From: a virus
Strand: one strand, 5' to 3'
DNA length: 30,240 nucleotides
Virus record (IMG/VR): IMGVR_UViG_3300017786_000082
Span: 1-30,240 of that record
Of the stretch, positions 8,568-16,091 are shown in pieces. Position numbers and translations under genes: made by a program. A model generated the notes under the pieces. It did no database searches. It was not told where the DNA came from and saw only the letters and a program-made list of their open reading frames with translations. How positions within the stretch are numbered: position 1 is the first letter of the stretch; each line of letters starts with the position of its first letter.

Positions 8568-8789
8568 ATGACTGATGTAAGTGAATTAATTAATGCACTT
8601 GATGCAGGAAATAATAACGATGCTAATAATACATTTAGTGCGTTAATGCAAGGTAAAATTAATACGGCGATGGATGATCGTAAGATTGCAATCGCTCAAG
8701 GTATGTCAGGTACCGAAGTTGAAGTAGAGGACGTTGAAATCGATGATGAAATTTCAGGAATTCAGGACGAAGACAACGCCGGTTTATGA
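8568..8789 (+). CDS. 67: Prohead core protein, gp67-like
   Basis: Probable small prohead core protein in the position of T4 gene 67 (between 20 and 68/21). The 73-aa product begins MTDVSELINALDAGNN, has a segment FSALMQGKINTAMDDRK typical of marine gp67 relatives, and ends in a very acidic tail (VEVEDVEIDDEISGIQDED). Such core peptides are cut by the gp21 protease during maturation. The start is ATG 8568 because AAAGGTG (8556-8561) is its ribosome-binding site; a GTG at 8559 lies within that site. Identification rests on position and composition. Confidence 0.68.
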   Translation: MTDVSELINALDAGNNNDANNTFSALMQGKINTAMDDRKIAIAQGMSGTEVEVEDVEIDDEISGIQDEDNAGL

Positions 8790-8955
8790 GGCTACAAAAA
8801 AGTTTAAGGTAGGCAAAGGTAAGTTTACCGCTGAAATTAAAAAGAAGGGATCTAAGTTTATTGCGTCTATTGACGGCCAGGATTTAGATACTTTTAAAAG
8901 TGAAAAAGAAGCTGAAAAAGCAATTAAAGATTTTACTAAGTTAATGGGAAAATAA
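8743..8955 (+). CDS. 68: Prohead core protein, gp68-like
   Basis: Small basic protein (70 aa, MMKFQEFRTK...) in the T4 gene 68 position. Lys-rich stretches (KKFKVGKGKFTAEIKKKGSKF) follow an N-terminus MMKFQEF that is common among prohead core proteins of marine T4-like phages. It overlaps the end of the gp67-like gene by 47 nt in another frame. AGAGGA at 8726-8731 supports ATG 8743; ATG 8746 is possible. The match to gp68 is by position and charge, not by clear sequence identity. Confidence 0.5.
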   Translation: MMKFQEFRTKTTPVYEATKKFKVGKGKFTAEIKKKGSKFIASIDGQDLDTFKSEKEAEKAIKDFTKLMGK

Positions 8956-8958
8956 ACA

Positions 8959-9231
8959 ATGGCTGAAATTAGACCACTTAGCGCAGAGATCGCAGCTCCT
9001 ACTGGTACAGGAACTGCAACAACAGTATCAGATGGTGTCAATGTACGTATTATTAATACTACATCAGCAGCACACCTTGTTACGTTGGCTACCGCGCAAA
9101 ATGGAACAGTCATTGGTAGTTTTACTATTATGTCGGATGAGCATGTCATTATTAGAAAACAAAAAGATGAAGTTATCTTTGCAGCTAATGCTGGCGTAAA
9201 GTTAACAAGTCTAGCGATTCCGAGAGGATAG
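8959..9231 (+). CDS. Small beta-rich protein of the capsid block, function unknown
   Basis: A 90-aa protein between the prohead core genes and the gp21 protease, where T4 has no gene. It reads as one compact beta domain: alternating hydrophobic strands (VNVRIINTTSAAHLVTLATAQNGTVIGSFTIMS, quoted in part) followed by DEHVIIRKQKDEVIFAANAGVKLTSLAIPRG. No signal peptide or membrane segment is present. A minor capsid or decoration protein would fit the place and composition, but I do not recognise a family. It starts 3 nt after the upstream stop and is separated by 1 nt from gp21. Confidence 0.6.
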   Translation: MAEIRPLSAEIAAPTGTGTATTVSDGVNVRIINTTSAAHLVTLATAQNGTVIGSFTIMSDEHVIIRKQKDEVIFAANAGVKLTSLAIPRG

Positions 9232-9232
9232 T

Positions 9233-9880
9233 ATGAAATTAATTACAGAACATCTAGATACTCAATTAGAGTATATGACAGAAGCTAATGATAAGGGCGA
9301 GAAAACCGCTATTATTGAAGGCATCTTCATGCAAGCTGAGGGCAAGAACCGCAATGGCAGGATCTACCCAAAAGCAGTCCTAGAAAAAGCAGTGGCAAAA
9401 TACACTGCTGAACAAGTTTCCAAAGGTAGAGCCGTAGGTGAATTGAATCACCCAGAAGGTCCTACTGTCAATTTGGATAAAGTATCTCATCGCATCACCG
9501 AACTTAAATGGGATGGTGATAATGTGATGGGTAAGGCACTAATATTGAATACTCCTATGGGTCAGATTGTAAAGGGTCTGATGGAAGGTGGTGTTCAGCT
9601 TGGTGTTTCTAGTCGTGGTATGGGTAGTCTTGTGCGTAAAGGCGATGTTAACATGGTAGGTAAAGATTTTATCTTATCTACAGTAGATATCGTACAAGAT
9701 CCATCTGCTCCTAAGGCCTTTGTAAATGGCATCATGGAGGGAGTAGATTGGGTTTGGGATAATGGTATTCTAAAAGCACAAGAAATTGAACAGTTCGAGA
9801 CTGAGATCAAAGAGGCCAAATCTGCCGACATGTCCAATGTCCAGATGAAAGTTTTCAAAGATTTCCTCTCAAAACTTTAA
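9233..9880 (+). CDS. 21: Prohead protease gp21
   Basis: Serine protease that processes the prohead: it cuts scaffold, core peptides and the N-terminal part of the capsid protein, allowing head expansion. The herpes-assemblin-like fold is recognisable from EGIFMQAEGKNRNGRIYPKAVLE, the His in GELNHPEGP (His73) and the nucleophile in LGVSSRGMGS (Ser126 or Ser127), each quoted in part. Length 215 aa equals the T4 enzyme (212 aa). Its substrates are encoded immediately downstream (gp22, gp23). Confidence 0.92.
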   Translation: MKLITEHLDTQLEYMTEANDKGEKTAIIEGIFMQAEGKNRNGRIYPKAVLEKAVAKYTAEQVSKGRAVGELNHPEGPTVNLDKVSHRITELKWDGDNVMGKALILNTPMGQIVKGLMEGGVQLGVSSRGMGSLVRKGDVNMVGKDFILSTVDIVQDPSAPKAFVNGIMEGVDWVWDNGILKAQEIEQFETEIKEAKSADMSNVQMKVFKDFLSKL

Positions 9881-9897
9881 CTCAATAGGAGACTTTA

Positions 9898-10947
9898 ATG
9901 TCTGATATCGAAAATATCGAAGTCGAAGACATTGCCGAAAAGCTCCAAGATGAGACCCTTGAGAACGTTGAAGTTTCTGATGGGGATCACCTGGACGAGG
10001 CAAAGGCTGCACCTGAAGTTGATGGTGAGAAAGCTGCTGAAACAGACGCTGCTGTAATTAAGAAGTCAGCGCCTGCACAAGCAACTGCACCAAAGACAAA
10101 AGCAGGTATGGTTAATGCTATGTATGGCAAAATGTCGAAGATGAAAAAAGAAGAGCTTAAAGCTGCATATGAAGCTATGTGTGCAACTGAGAGCGTAGAG
10201 ACTGATGATGCAAATACTGTATCTGAATCTCACTTTGAAGAAGATTTGAATGCATTGGTTGCTGATGAAGCAACTCTTTCTGAAGGATTCAAAGGTAAAG
10301 CTGCAATCATTTTTGAAGCTGCACTAAAATCTAAACTAGCAACTAACGTTGCCCGTTTGGAAGAATCTTACCAAGAAGAGTTAGCTGAAGAAACAACTCG
10401 TATTCATTCTGAATTGGTCGAGAAAGTTGATGGCTACCTCAACTACGTCGTCGAAAACTGGATGGAAGAAAATAAACTTGCAGTAGAAAACGGTCTACGT
10501 ACCGAAGTTGCTGAAAGCTTTATGACTGCCCTTCATGGTGTGTTCACTGAGCACTATGTTGATGTACCGGAAAGCAAAGTTGACCTAGTCGACGATCTTG
10601 CTACGAAGGTAGACAACCTTGAAGAAGCGGTTAACGTTTCCGAGCAGAAAAACATCGAATTGTCTAACGAAGTAAAAACTCTTACTCGTGATGCAATCGT
10701 ACGTGAATCTGCAACTGGTTTGAGCGAAGCACAAGCTGAAAAGCTTAAATCACTTGTTGAAGATGTTACTTATGACTCTGCAGCTGAATTTACTGCAAAA
10801 GTCGATACAATCAAAGAAACATATTTCAAAGAAGTGACTAAAACCACTGTTAGCGAAGAAGTCGAAGCTATCGATGAGTCTGCAGATGAAGTATCTGTTT
10901 CTCCTCGTATGCAAAGCTACTTGGCTGCCTTAAAACAAACTATCTAA
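9898..10947 (+). CDS. 22: Prohead scaffold protein gp22
   Basis: Major internal scaffold of the prohead, degraded by gp21 before packaging. The 349-aa protein is highly acidic and almost wholly helical, with long heptad-like stretches (LVDDLATKVDNLEEAVNVSEQKNIEL, residues about 225-255, quoted in part). A central basic segment KTKAGMVNAMYGKMSKMKKEEL (about 65-85) resembles the conserved region of marine gp22. It is longer than T4 gp22 (269 aa). ATAGGAGA precedes the ATG, and gp23 follows after 18 nt. Confidence 0.88.
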   Translation: MSDIENIEVEDIAEKLQDETLENVEVSDGDHLDEAKAAPEVDGEKAAETDAAVIKKSAPAQATAPKTKAGMVNAMYGKMSKMKKEELKAAYEAMCATESVETDDANTVSESHFEEDLNALVADEATLSEGFKGKAAIIFEAALKSKLATNVARLEESYQEELAEETTRIHSELVEKVDGYLNYVVENWMEENKLAVENGLRTEVAESFMTALHGVFTEHYVDVPESKVDLVDDLATKVDNLEEAVNVSEQKNIELSNEVKTLTRDAIVRESATGLSEAQAEKLKSLVEDVTYDSAAEFTAKVDTIKETYFKEVTKTTVSEEVEAIDESADEVSVSPRMQSYLAALKQTI

Positions 10948-10965
10948 TTAACGGAGTAAACAATA

Positions 10966-12321
10966 ATGTTTAACGCAGATAAAAACCTCATGGAGAAATG
11001 GCAGCCAGTAATGGAAGCTGCTGAGGCTCCTTCAATCGCAGATGCGCACAAACGTGCCGTAACTGCAGTCATGTTGGAAAACACTGAAAAAGCGCTTGTT
11101 GAAGAGCGTGGACATCAGAACTTCACATTGACAGAAGCTGCACCTGCTAACGCAACTGGTGCTGGAATCGATAACTGGGATCCAATCTTGATCTCATTAG
11201 TACGTCGTGCAATGCCAAACTTGATGGCATACGATATTGCTGGTGTACAGCCAATGACTGGTCCAACTGGCTTGATCTTCGCAATGAAGTCACGTTATAC
11301 TGCACAAAATGGTACAGAAGCATTGTTCGCAGAAGCAGACACTGCATTCTCTGGTGCTGCATCTGGTGATACTGGTGCTGCAGATGCTGGCAACAACGAT
11401 CCTTTCGCTGGTGACGATCCAGCTTCTGGTGGTTCAGCTGGTAACGACGCTGATACAGTTGCAGAATATGCTCCAGGTACAGCCATGGCTACAGCAACTG
11501 CTGAAGCACTTGGTGATTCAGGTTCGAATGCATTCCCAGAAATGGCGTTCTCAATTGAAAAAGCAACTGTGACTGCAAAGTCTCGTGCTTTGAAAGCTGA
11601 GTACACAATGGAACTTGCACAAGATCTTAAAGCTGTGCATGGTCTTGATGCAGAAGCAGAACTAGCAAACATCTTGTCTGCTGAAATTCTTGCTGAAATC
11701 AACCGTGAAGTTATCCGTACAATCAACATGAAAGCTAAATTGGGTGCGCAACAAGCTGACCTAACAACTGCTGGTACTTTTGACTTGGATACAGATGCTG
11801 ACGGTCGTTGGTCTGTAGAGAAGTACAAAGGATTGCTTGTACAAATTCAACGTGAAGCAAATACAATCGCGAAAGAAACACGTCGCGGTAAAGGTAACTT
11901 CATCATCTGTTCATCTGACGTAGCTGCTGCACTATCTGCATCAGGTATGCTAGATTACACTCCAGCTCTTGCTGCGAATGCAAACTTGAACATCGACGAT
12001 GCTGGTAACACATTTGCTGGTACTTTGGCTGGTGGCATGAAAGTGTACATCGATCCATATGCTGCTGTTAACTATGTTAACATGGGCTATAAAGGTACAA
12101 ACGCATATGACGCAGGCTTGTTCTACTGTCCATATGTACCGTTGACAATGGTCCGTGCAGTTGGTGAGAATTCTTTCCAACCGAAAATCGGCTTCAAAAC
12201 TCGTTACGGCATGGTTGCTAACCCATTCGTTGGTGCAACTGCTGGTAACGATACTGGTGCAGATCGTTCGAACCAATACTACCGTATCTTTAAGGTAGAC
12301 AACATTCTAGGCGAAGGCTAA
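10966..12321 (+). CDS. 23: Major capsid protein gp23
   Basis: Major capsid protein of the HK97-type fold, forming the hexons. The N-terminal 57 residues are the helical part removed by gp21: the site FTLTE/AAPAN (after Glu57) fits the family's (I/L)xE cleavage rule. The mature chain of about 394 residues contains LVRRAMPNLMAYDIAGVQPM, KALKAEYTMELAQDLKAVHGLDAEAELANIL (approximately) and the C-terminal KTRYGMVANPF (quoted in part). Residues about 128-172 are a low-complexity loop rich in Gly, Ala, Asp and Ser, at the place of the variable region after the E-loop. Codon use is cleaner than in neighbours, as expected for a very highly expressed gene. An intrinsic terminator follows. Confidence 0.95.
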   Translation: MFNADKNLMEKWQPVMEAAEAPSIADAHKRAVTAVMLENTEKALVEERGHQNFTLTEAAPANATGAGIDNWDPILISLVRRAMPNLMAYDIAGVQPMTGPTGLIFAMKSRYTAQNGTEALFAEADTAFSGAASGDTGAADAGNNDPFAGDDPASGGSAGNDADTVAEYAPGTAMATATAEALGDSGSNAFPEMAFSIEKATVTAKSRALKAEYTMELAQDLKAVHGLDAEAELANILSAEILAEINREVIRTINMKAKLGAQQADLTTAGTFDLDTDADGRWSVEKYKGLLVQIQREANTIAKETRRGKGNFIICSSDVAAALSASGMLDYTPALAANANLNIDDAGNTFAGTLAGGMKVYIDPYAAVNYVNMGYKGTNAYDAGLFYCPYVPLTMVRAVGENSFQPKIGFKTRYGMVANPFVGATAGNDTGADRSNQYYRIFKVDNILGEG

Positions 12322-12345
12322 ACCCTTCTCCATAACGATTAGAGG

Positions 12346-12372
12346 GGGCAGCCGAAAGGCTGCCCTTTTTTC
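12346..12372 (+). terminator. Intrinsic terminator after gp23
   Basis: Perfect 8-bp GC-rich stem (GGGCAGCC, 12346-12353, with GGCTGCCC, 12358-12365) closed by a GAAA tetraloop and followed by TTTTTT (12366-12371). It ends the capsid transcript just before the next late promoter. Confidence 0.93.
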
Positions 12373-12374
12373 GT

Positions 12375-12382
12375 TATAAATA
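12375..12382 (+). promoter_or_regulatory. T4-type late promoter before gp3-like gene
   Basis: TATAAATA immediately behind the gp23 terminator and 21 nt before the next ATG. Terminator and promoter together insulate the tail gene from the capsid transcript. Confidence 0.78.
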
Positions 12383-12403
12383 GGTATATAAGTGGAGGAC
12401 TAA

Positions 12404-12937
12404 ATGCCATATCAACCAAATATTAATTTCTCAGAACAAGCGACGACTACGCTTATAGAAAACCTGACATATATTACTCCTTCAGGGTTTAGGCTAGTCA
12501 TTGATTCTCAAAAATATCCAAATGCTCAGTATACTGTTCAAACAATTGCATTACCAGATATGAGCGTCTCAGCTGCTATACTTAATACCCCAATGAGAAA
12601 TATTGGAATGGCTCCTGATAAAGTTGAATATAATCCATTTGATTTAACGTTTCTTGTCGATGAAGAAATGAATAACTACAAAGAAATTCATGATTGGATA
12701 CTTGGCTTGGTTACTGAAGATGACTACGGCAATAGAAAAGAACGTGATATTATTCTTCAAGTATTAAATAGCCATAATAACGTATGCAATGAAATACAAT
12801 TTGTGGATGCTTATCCAATCAATTTAAGCTCTTTGCCCTTTGATGCCACTACAACGGATGTAGAATATCTTACAGCTAGCGTCACATTTCAGTACTCTTA
12901 CTTTAAGTTTAAACCTAAGCCTAGCTCCGGATATTAG
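12404..12937 (+). CDS. 3: Tail completion protein, gp3-like
   Basis: Probable tail tube terminator of the T4 gp3 type, which ends tube growth under gp15. The product has 177 aa, the same size as T4 gp3 (176). The middle part (LNTPMRNIGMAPDKVEYNPF, then DLTFLVDEEMNNYKEIHDWILGL) resembles what marine T4-like phages carry under the name gp3, directly before uvsY as here. The tube-like fold is also shared with gp19, so it could be annotated as a second tube-fold protein. GTGGAGG is a strong ribosome-binding site. I rely on order and remembered family features. Confidence 0.62.
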   Translation: MPYQPNINFSEQATTTLIENLTYITPSGFRLVIDSQKYPNAQYTVQTIALPDMSVSAAILNTPMRNIGMAPDKVEYNPFDLTFLVDEEMNNYKEIHDWILGLVTEDDYGNRKERDIILQVLNSHNNVCNEIQFVDAYPINLSSLPFDATTTDVEYLTASVTFQYSYFKFKPKPSSGY

Positions 12938-12945
12938 TATAAATA
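12938..12945 (+). promoter_or_regulatory. T4-type late promoter before uvsY
   Basis: TATAAATA beginning at the last base of the preceding stop codon region, 29 nt before the uvsY ATG. A late promoter directly upstream of the recombination genes uvsY/uvsW agrees with their late need in T4 for recombination-dependent replication. Confidence 0.72.
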
Positions 12946-12973
12946 ATATTGATAATATGATAAGGTGATTATA

Positions 12974-13420
12974 ATGATGAATATTGAAAAAATCTTAGAA
13001 ATGTGGAAAGAAGATTCAAAGATCGATGAACTTCGTTTAGATCAGGCATCTATAGATTCTGCTAAATTGCATGCTAAGTACTTAGAACTCTTAACAACAA
13101 CCAAGCTTCAATTGAAGCGTAAAGATATGGAATTCAAAGTCCTTCTTAAGAAGAAGTGGCTTTGGTATAATGGTAAACTCACTAAAGATCAGATTGATGA
13201 ACTTGGGTGGGAGTATGATGCATTAAATGGGCTTAAGGTTCTTAAAGGCGAAATGGATTATTATTATAATTCTGATCCCCACATTCAAGAAGCAGAAGCA
13301 CGTATTGAATACATTAAGACTATCAAGGAAACCCTTGAAGAAATCATTAACAACATTCGATGGAGACATTCTAGTATCAAAAACGCTATTGATTGGCGGC
13401 GATTTGAATCAGGTGCATAA
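12974..13420 (+). CDS. uvsY: Recombination mediator UvsY
   Basis: Mediator that loads the UvsX recombinase onto single-stranded DNA coated with gp32. The 148-aa, highly charged, helical protein keeps the family pattern: SAKLHAKYLELLTTTKLQLKRKDMEFKVL, then WYNGKLTKDQIDELGW, a DYYYNSDPHIQEAEARIEYIK-like middle and a C-terminal SIKNAIDWRRFESG (quoted in part) comparable to the end of T4 UvsY (137 aa). ATG 12974 or 12977 follows AAGGTG at 12963-12967; an upstream GTG at 12965 is part of that site. The stop overlaps the UvsW start. No UvsX gene is in the window. Confidence 0.85.
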   Translation: MMNIEKILEMWKEDSKIDELRLDQASIDSAKLHAKYLELLTTTKLQLKRKDMEFKVLLKKKWLWYNGKLTKDQIDELGWEYDALNGLKVLKGEMDYYYNSDPHIQEAEARIEYIKTIKETLEEIINNIRWRHSSIKNAIDWRRFESGA

Positions 13421-14925
13421 TGTCTGAGACTATTAGCGTGAAGAAAAAGAATCACGCATTTCTTACAATAACAACAGATCCAGGTATTATGAATGAAATA
13501 TCTGACTTCTTTACATTCTTTGTGCCTGGCTATAAGTTTATGCCGGCATATAAAAACAAAATGTGGGATGGCAAGATACGTTTATTCGATGTACGTGTAG
13601 GTGAATTACCTGGCGGTTTGTTTGCGTATCTACAAGAATTTGCCAGTACTCCAGGCAGAGATTATCATATTGAAATTGAGCATGATGGTTATTATGGTGT
13701 GCCAAGTACTGACTCAGTTGTTGATATGTCATGGATAGATGGTTTAACATTATCATCTAATGGTAAAGCAATTGAGCCACGTGATTATCAACTAGAAGCT
13801 GTACATCATGCATTATCTAAAAAACGCGCGCTATTAATATCTCCTACTGCATCTGGTAAGTCTCTTATCATATATCTTATTATCAGATGGTTCTTAGAGA
13901 GATATGAAAACAAAGTATTAATTGTTGTGCCTACTACATCGTTAGTTAACCAGATGTATACTGACTTTGGTGACTACAGTCAATACGATGATACATTTGA
14001 TCATGAATCTACTATACATAGAATATATTCTGGTAGACCTAAATTTGCAGAGAATGAACGTATTATTGTATCTACCTGGCAATCGATATATAAGCTTGGG
14101 CCAGATTGGTTTAGCCAATTTGGTGCAGTGATTGGTGATGAAGCACATAACTTTAAAGCTAAGTCACTTATATCAATATTGTCTAAAATGCGTGATGCTG
14201 AATACAGGTTTGGTACTACAGGAACATTAGACGGAACACAGACACATAAGCTTGTACTAGAAGGACATTTTGGTCCAGCACGTTATGTAACTACGACTAA
14301 AACACTAATGGATTCTGGTGCATTATCAGAATTAGAGATCTCTATGATTTTGCTTAAGTATCCAGATGAGATACGCAAAGTATGGGGTAAAAAGAAATAT
14401 CAAGAGGAGATGGACTATATCGTTTCATATGAAAAACGTAATAGCTTTATCACTAACCTAGCTTTAGATCAAGATGGTAATACATTAGTATTGTTCCAAT
14501 ATGTTGAGAAGCATGGTAAACCTCTATATGATATGATTAAGAAGAAAGCACATGCTCGCAGACAAATATTCTATGTGTCAGGTGAGACGGGTGCAGACGT
14601 ACGGGAAGATATTAGAAAGATTACTGAAACTCAAAAGAATGCAATTATTGTAGCATCACTTGGAACATTCAGTACTGGTGTCAATATTAGAAACTTGCAT
14701 AATGTTATCTTTGCAAGTCCTTCTAAATCACAGATCAAAGTTTTACAATCGATCGGCCGTGGTTTAAGGAAGTCTGATAATGGCCAAGCGACTAAACTAT
14801 ATGATCTTGCAGATGATCTACATTGGAAATCTCGTAAGAACTATACCCTTCTTCATGCGGCAGAACGCATGAAGATCTACGGCAAAGAAAAATTTAAATA
14901 CAAGATATATGAGGTAGATATATAA
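13420..14925 (+). CDS. uvsW: DNA/RNA helicase UvsW
   Basis: Superfamily 2 helicase that, in T4, unwinds R-loops and branched recombination intermediates and drives the switch to recombination-dependent replication. An N-terminal domain (1-115) with FFVPGYKFMPAYKNKMWDG precedes RecA-like domain 1: Q-motif-like EPRDYQLEAV, Walker A SPTASGKS (141-148), motif Ia VVPTTSLVNQM, DEAH box (240-243) and motif III GTTGTL. Domain 2 ends with SIGRGLRKSD (motif VI, arginine finger). Length 501 aa matches T4 (503). Both ends overlap the neighbouring genes by one base. Confidence 0.94.
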   Translation: MSETISVKKKNHAFLTITTDPGIMNEISDFFTFFVPGYKFMPAYKNKMWDGKIRLFDVRVGELPGGLFAYLQEFASTPGRDYHIEIEHDGYYGVPSTDSVVDMSWIDGLTLSSNGKAIEPRDYQLEAVHHALSKKRALLISPTASGKSLIIYLIIRWFLERYENKVLIVVPTTSLVNQMYTDFGDYSQYDDTFDHESTIHRIYSGRPKFAENERIIVSTWQSIYKLGPDWFSQFGAVIGDEAHNFKAKSLISILSKMRDAEYRFGTTGTLDGTQTHKLVLEGHFGPARYVTTTKTLMDSGALSELEISMILLKYPDEIRKVWGKKKYQEEMDYIVSYEKRNSFITNLALDQDGNTLVLFQYVEKHGKPLYDMIKKKAHARRQIFYVSGETGADVREDIRKITETQKNAIIVASLGTFSTGVNIRNLHNVIFASPSKSQIKVLQSIGRGLRKSDNGQATKLYDLADDLHWKSRKNYTLLHAAERMKIYGKEKFKYKIYEVDI

Positions 14926-15323
14926 TGCAGGAAGAAGAATTAACATTAAAAGATATTGACATTCGACATTTCAAGCTGATGAATGGTGATGAGATTGTTG
15001 GATTAGTAAGAGGACATGACGAGATACAAGTCTTTATTGAGTTTCCCTTGTTACTAAATATTATGTCACTATCTCCTGACAAAGAGCAGTACTACTATAC
15101 AGAGTGGATGCCAATGGCAGGTGATCAGCTGATTAAAGTACATTTTGGATCTATTGTTGCTCAGTCAAAATGTGTTGATTCATTCAAAGAACAATATATT
15201 CGCACCGCGTTACGTCTTAAAGAATCACCGACTCAAGTATTTGATTCTAGTGAAATGGATGAAGACTTTGAAGATGAAGTGTTTGACAGTATTATGAATG
15301 CAGGAAGAAAGACTATCCATTAG
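14925..15323 (+). CDS. Conserved phage protein with Sm-like N-terminal pattern
   Basis: A 132-aa protein of unknown function translated with uvsW (ATG overlaps its stop). The N-terminal 70 residues (FKLMNGDEIVGLVRGHDEIQVFIEFPLLLNI, quoted in part, then TEWMPMAG) follow a short barrel-like pattern also seen in the product at 28394-28681 (VRISTGEELLCTV... LSDVAILIP... PFMAYS). This suggests that the two are distant paralogues with a small Sm-like or SH3-like barrel. The C-terminal third is acidic and helical. The fold is an inference from pattern only. Occupies the place of uvsW.1 in T4 but does not obviously resemble it. Confidence 0.6.
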   Translation: MQEEELTLKDIDIRHFKLMNGDEIVGLVRGHDEIQVFIEFPLLLNIMSLSPDKEQYYYTEWMPMAGDQLIKVHFGSIVAQSKCVDSFKEQYIRTALRLKESPTQVFDSSEMDEDFEDEVFDSIMNAGRKTIH

Positions 15324-15355
15324 GGTATACTCCTCCCCCTCAACAGCACTCTTTA

Positions 15356-15392
15356 ATTATACCACAGTTTGCAACTTTTGTACACAGTTAAT
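15356..15392 (-). promoter_or_regulatory. Leftward TGTACA-type promoter
   Basis: Reading the complement strand, ATTAACTG (15392-15385) leads into TGTACA (15384-15379), then a 17-nt spacer ending in TGTGG, then TATAAT (15361-15356). It is the mirror image of the rightward promoter 37 bp away and would start RNA near 15349, running antisense through 14925-15323 and uvsW. No coding gene is visible on that strand. Confidence 0.72.
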
Positions 15393-15420
15393 TTGCAAAA
15401 AACTAAAAATAATTTAATAA

Positions 15421-15457
15421 AATAACTGTGTACATTTCCTTAGAATTATGCTATAAT
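15421..15457 (+). promoter_or_regulatory. Rightward TGTACA-type promoter for gp55
   Basis: AATAACTG leads into TGTACA (15429-15434), a 17-nt spacer ending TATGC and TATAAT (15452-15457), with an extended -10 TG. It lies 30 nt before the gp55 start codon. It forms a back-to-back pair with the leftward copy; the two upstream boxes are about 28 bp apart. Confidence 0.82.
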
Positions 15458-15487
15458 AAGCTTAATAATATACACTAGGAGTATATA

Positions 15488-16090
15488 ATGACAAAAATTA
15501 AACCAAAGAACAAACCTCATTATGTCAACAATAGGGAATTCTCCTATTCAGTGGTTGACTATGTAAAGAAAGTTAATGCTGCACAGGACTCAGGAGAGCC
15601 TCTCCCTATTGTTCCTGACTATATTGCAGAATGCTTTCTTAAGATCTCAGAAGGTCTTTCACACAAATCTAACTTTATCCGTTATACCTATCGTGAAGAA
15701 ATGGTAATGGATGCAGTTGAGAATTGTCTAAAAGCAATAACAAATTATAATATTGAAGCTGCCACTCGTACGGGTAATCCTAATGCGTTTGCATACTTCA
15801 CTCAAATCTGCTACTATGCATTCCTAAGACGTATTGCCAAAGAGAAGAAGCAGCAAGATATCAAATTCAAATGGATTGAAAAAGCTGGTGTCGAAGACTT
15901 CTTATCATATGGTGAAGCTAATACTGGTGGTGCTCCTGGTGGAACTGAACGTGCATTTGTTGAAGAGCTGCGTGGAAGAATTGATAAGATTCGTGAAGTA
16001 GATAATTCAATCAAAGCTTTCGGTAAGGCTGAAAAAGCTGAAGAGAAAGAACGTAAGGCAAAGGGCCTCGAATTATTTATGGGAGGTTAG
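15488..16090 (+). CDS. 55: Late sigma factor gp55
   Basis: Sigma70-family factor for late transcription: it binds host RNA polymerase core and recognises TATAAATA elements, helped by gp33 and the gp45 clamp in T4. The 200-aa product matches gp55: FSYSVVDYVKKVN, PDYIAECFLKISEGLSHKSNFIRYTYREEMVMDAVENCL (region 1.2/2-like), AATRTGNPNAFAYFTQICYYAFLRRIAKEKKQQ (region 2 core; quoted in part) and a basic C-terminal tail. T4 gp55 has 185 aa. CTAGGAG precedes the ATG and its own promoter is of the TGTACA class, so it would be made before late transcription begins. Confidence 0.93.
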   Translation: MTKIKPKNKPHYVNNREFSYSVVDYVKKVNAAQDSGEPLPIVPDYIAECFLKISEGLSHKSNFIRYTYREEMVMDAVENCLKAITNYNIEAATRTGNPNAFAYFTQICYYAFLRRIAKEKKQQDIKFKWIEKAGVEDFLSYGEANTGGAPGGTERAFVEELRGRIDKIREVDNSIKAFGKAEKAEEKERKAKGLELFMGG

Positions 16091-16091
16091 T

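Noticed and set aside
11295-11828. 177-codon open frame on the - strand within the major capsid gene
   Set aside because: It is a by-product of the capsid gene's biased codon use (Ala/Ser-rich mirror translation), with no ribosome-binding site or promoter.
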